Positions 41,082 to 42,146 of a DNA stretch of 42,146 nucleotides are shown here, piece by piece. Location: NCBI GenBank assembly GCA_020851255.1, contig JADZDA010000037.1, positions 1 through 42,146 of the forward strand, given 5' to 3'. The stretch's first letter is position 1. Every line of letters begins with the position of its first letter. The translations under genes and the position numbers were made by a program. This DNA comes from Burkholderiales bacterium. Lineage in GTDB: Bacteria; Pseudomonadota; Gammaproteobacteria; Burkholderiales; Casimicrobiaceae. Under the pieces are notes generated by a model, which did not search any database, was not told the DNA's origin, and saw only the letters and a program-made list of their open reading frames with translations.

Positions 41082-42071
41082 ATGACGAGTCCCGTGATCG
41101 ACGTGCACACCCACGTGCTGACCGAAGCCTGGTTCGACCTCCTCAAGGCGCACGGCGCGCCGCGCTACACGGTCGCCGAGGTCCGCGGTGGCATGCGCGC
41201 GATCCACCTCGACGGCGCGCCGTTCATGACGCCGGTGCCGCCGATGTTCGACTACGACCTGCGCCTTGCGACGATGGACCGCCACGGCGTCGACATCGGC
41301 GTGGTGTCGCTCACCTGCCCGAACGTCTTCTGGGGCGGTCCCGAGGTGAGCCTGAAGGCCGCCCGGATCATGAACGACGACATGGCGGCGGCGCGCACCG
41401 CGCATCCGTCAAGGCTCGCGTGGTTCGCGACGCTGCCGTGGCAGTACGCGGACCTGGCGCTTCCCGAGCTCGAGCGCGCGTGCAAGGCCGGCGCGTCCGG
41501 CGTGATGGTGCTCGCCAACGTCGACGGCAAGTCGTTGACCGATCCCGCGTTCGAACGGATCTGGGCGGCGATCGACGCGCGTGCGCTGCCGGTGCTCGTG
41601 CACCCGACGGCGCCGCCGGGCGTGGGCCAGATGGACATGACGCGCTTCCAGTTGACCGCGTCGATCGGCTTCACGTTCGACACGACGCTCGCGGTCGCGC
41701 GGATGATCTACGACGGCTTCCTCGACCGTCACCGGAAGCTCAAGATCATCGCCGCGCACGGCGGCGGCGCGCTGCCGTACCTGATCGCGCGGATGGATCA
41801 GTGCTTCCACAACATCCCGGCCTGCCGGGAAAAGACCGACGTCCAGCCGACCGACTACCTGTCGCGCATTTTCGCCGATGCGGTCGTGTTCTCGCCGGGC
41901 GCGCTCGACCTGTGCGTGAAAACGTTCGGCGCCGACAACGTGATGTACGGTTCCGACTATCCGCACACGATCGGCGACATGCCCGGCTGTCTGGCGCGCG
42001 TGAATGCGCTGAGCGACGGTGTGCGCGAAAAGGTCCGGGGCCGCAACGCGCAGCGGATCTTCGGGTTCTGA
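41082..42071 (+). CDS. Amidohydrolase 2 family protein, ACMSD-like (aminocarboxymuconate-semialdehyde decarboxylase-related)
   Basis: VIDVHTHVLTEAWFDLL, VLVHPTAPPG, IIAAHGGGALPYLIARMD, NVMYGSDYPHTIGD. Confidence 0.9.
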   Translation: MTSPVIDVHTHVLTEAWFDLLKAHGAPRYTVAEVRGGMRAIHLDGAPFMTPVPPMFDYDLRLATMDRHGVDIGVVSLTCPNVFWGGPEVSLKAARIMNDDMAAARTAHPSRLAWFATLPWQYADLALPELERACKAGASGVMVLANVDGKSLTDPAFERIWAAIDARALPVLVHPTAPPGVGQMDMTRFQLTASIGFTFDTTLAVARMIYDGFLDRHRKLKIIAAHGGGALPYLIARMDQCFHNIPACREKTDVQPTDYLSRIFADAVVFSPGALDLCVKTFGADNVMYGSDYPHTIGDMPGCLARVNALSDGVREKVRGRNAQRIFGF

Positions 42072-42100
42072 AGCTGAAATCCGGGGCAGGTAATCGGGGT

Positions 42101-42146
42101 AATTGGGGTCAGACTCGAATTTCGGGGCAATTGGGGTCAGACTCGA
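42101..42146. repeat. Tandem 28-bp REP-like repeat, cut by the window edge
   Basis: AATTGGGGTCAGACTCGA occurs at 42101-42118 and again at 42129-42146 (28-bp period). Confidence 0.8.

Noticed and set aside
37569-41405. 1278-aa minus-strand ORF
   Set aside because: Overlaps several real genes in other frames; composition typical of spurious GC-rich ORFs.

Overview
42.1-kb window of high-GC, betaproteobacterial-looking chromosome, densely coding. From left to right: (i) the 3' end of glnA, a small exported protein, then ntrB/ntrC (glnL/glnG); (ii) on the minus strand, a DUF6311-like membrane protein and an exodeoxyribonuclease III; (iii) a 13-kb all-plus-strand accessory/catabolic block (about 7.2-20.5 kb). 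It holds a complete branched-chain-type ABC importer (SBP, two permeases, two ATPases), a three-subunit molybdenum hydroxylase (FAD / 2Fe-2S / Mo subunits), a two-domain sulfurtransferase, an AHL-lactonase-like MBL-fold hydrolase with a non-canonical metal motif, a RidA-family protein, an orphan Bug-type SBP and a UbiD-family decarboxylase; (iv) a minus-strand TonB receptor - YfiR-like protein - hybrid histidine kinase module, divergent from a TsdA-like diheme cytochrome c; (v) a DUF4124/glutaredoxin-like protein, an M3 oligopeptidase, murU- and amgK-like genes, then lptD and surA; (vi) a mixed set: GNAT, DUF3460, THUMP methyltransferase, HemJ, NodJ-like permease, GhrA-like dehydrogenase, a second Bug SBP and an ACMSD-like amidohydrolase; (vii) a truncated REP-like tandem repeat at the right edge. 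I see no rRNA, tRNA or CRISPR array. The best candidate for an undescribed system is the catabolic block in (iii), which looks like an uptake and degradation pathway for an aromatic, possibly N-heteroaromatic, acid. The substrate is inferred, not shown. No homology search was run; all assignments come from reading motifs in the supplied translations.
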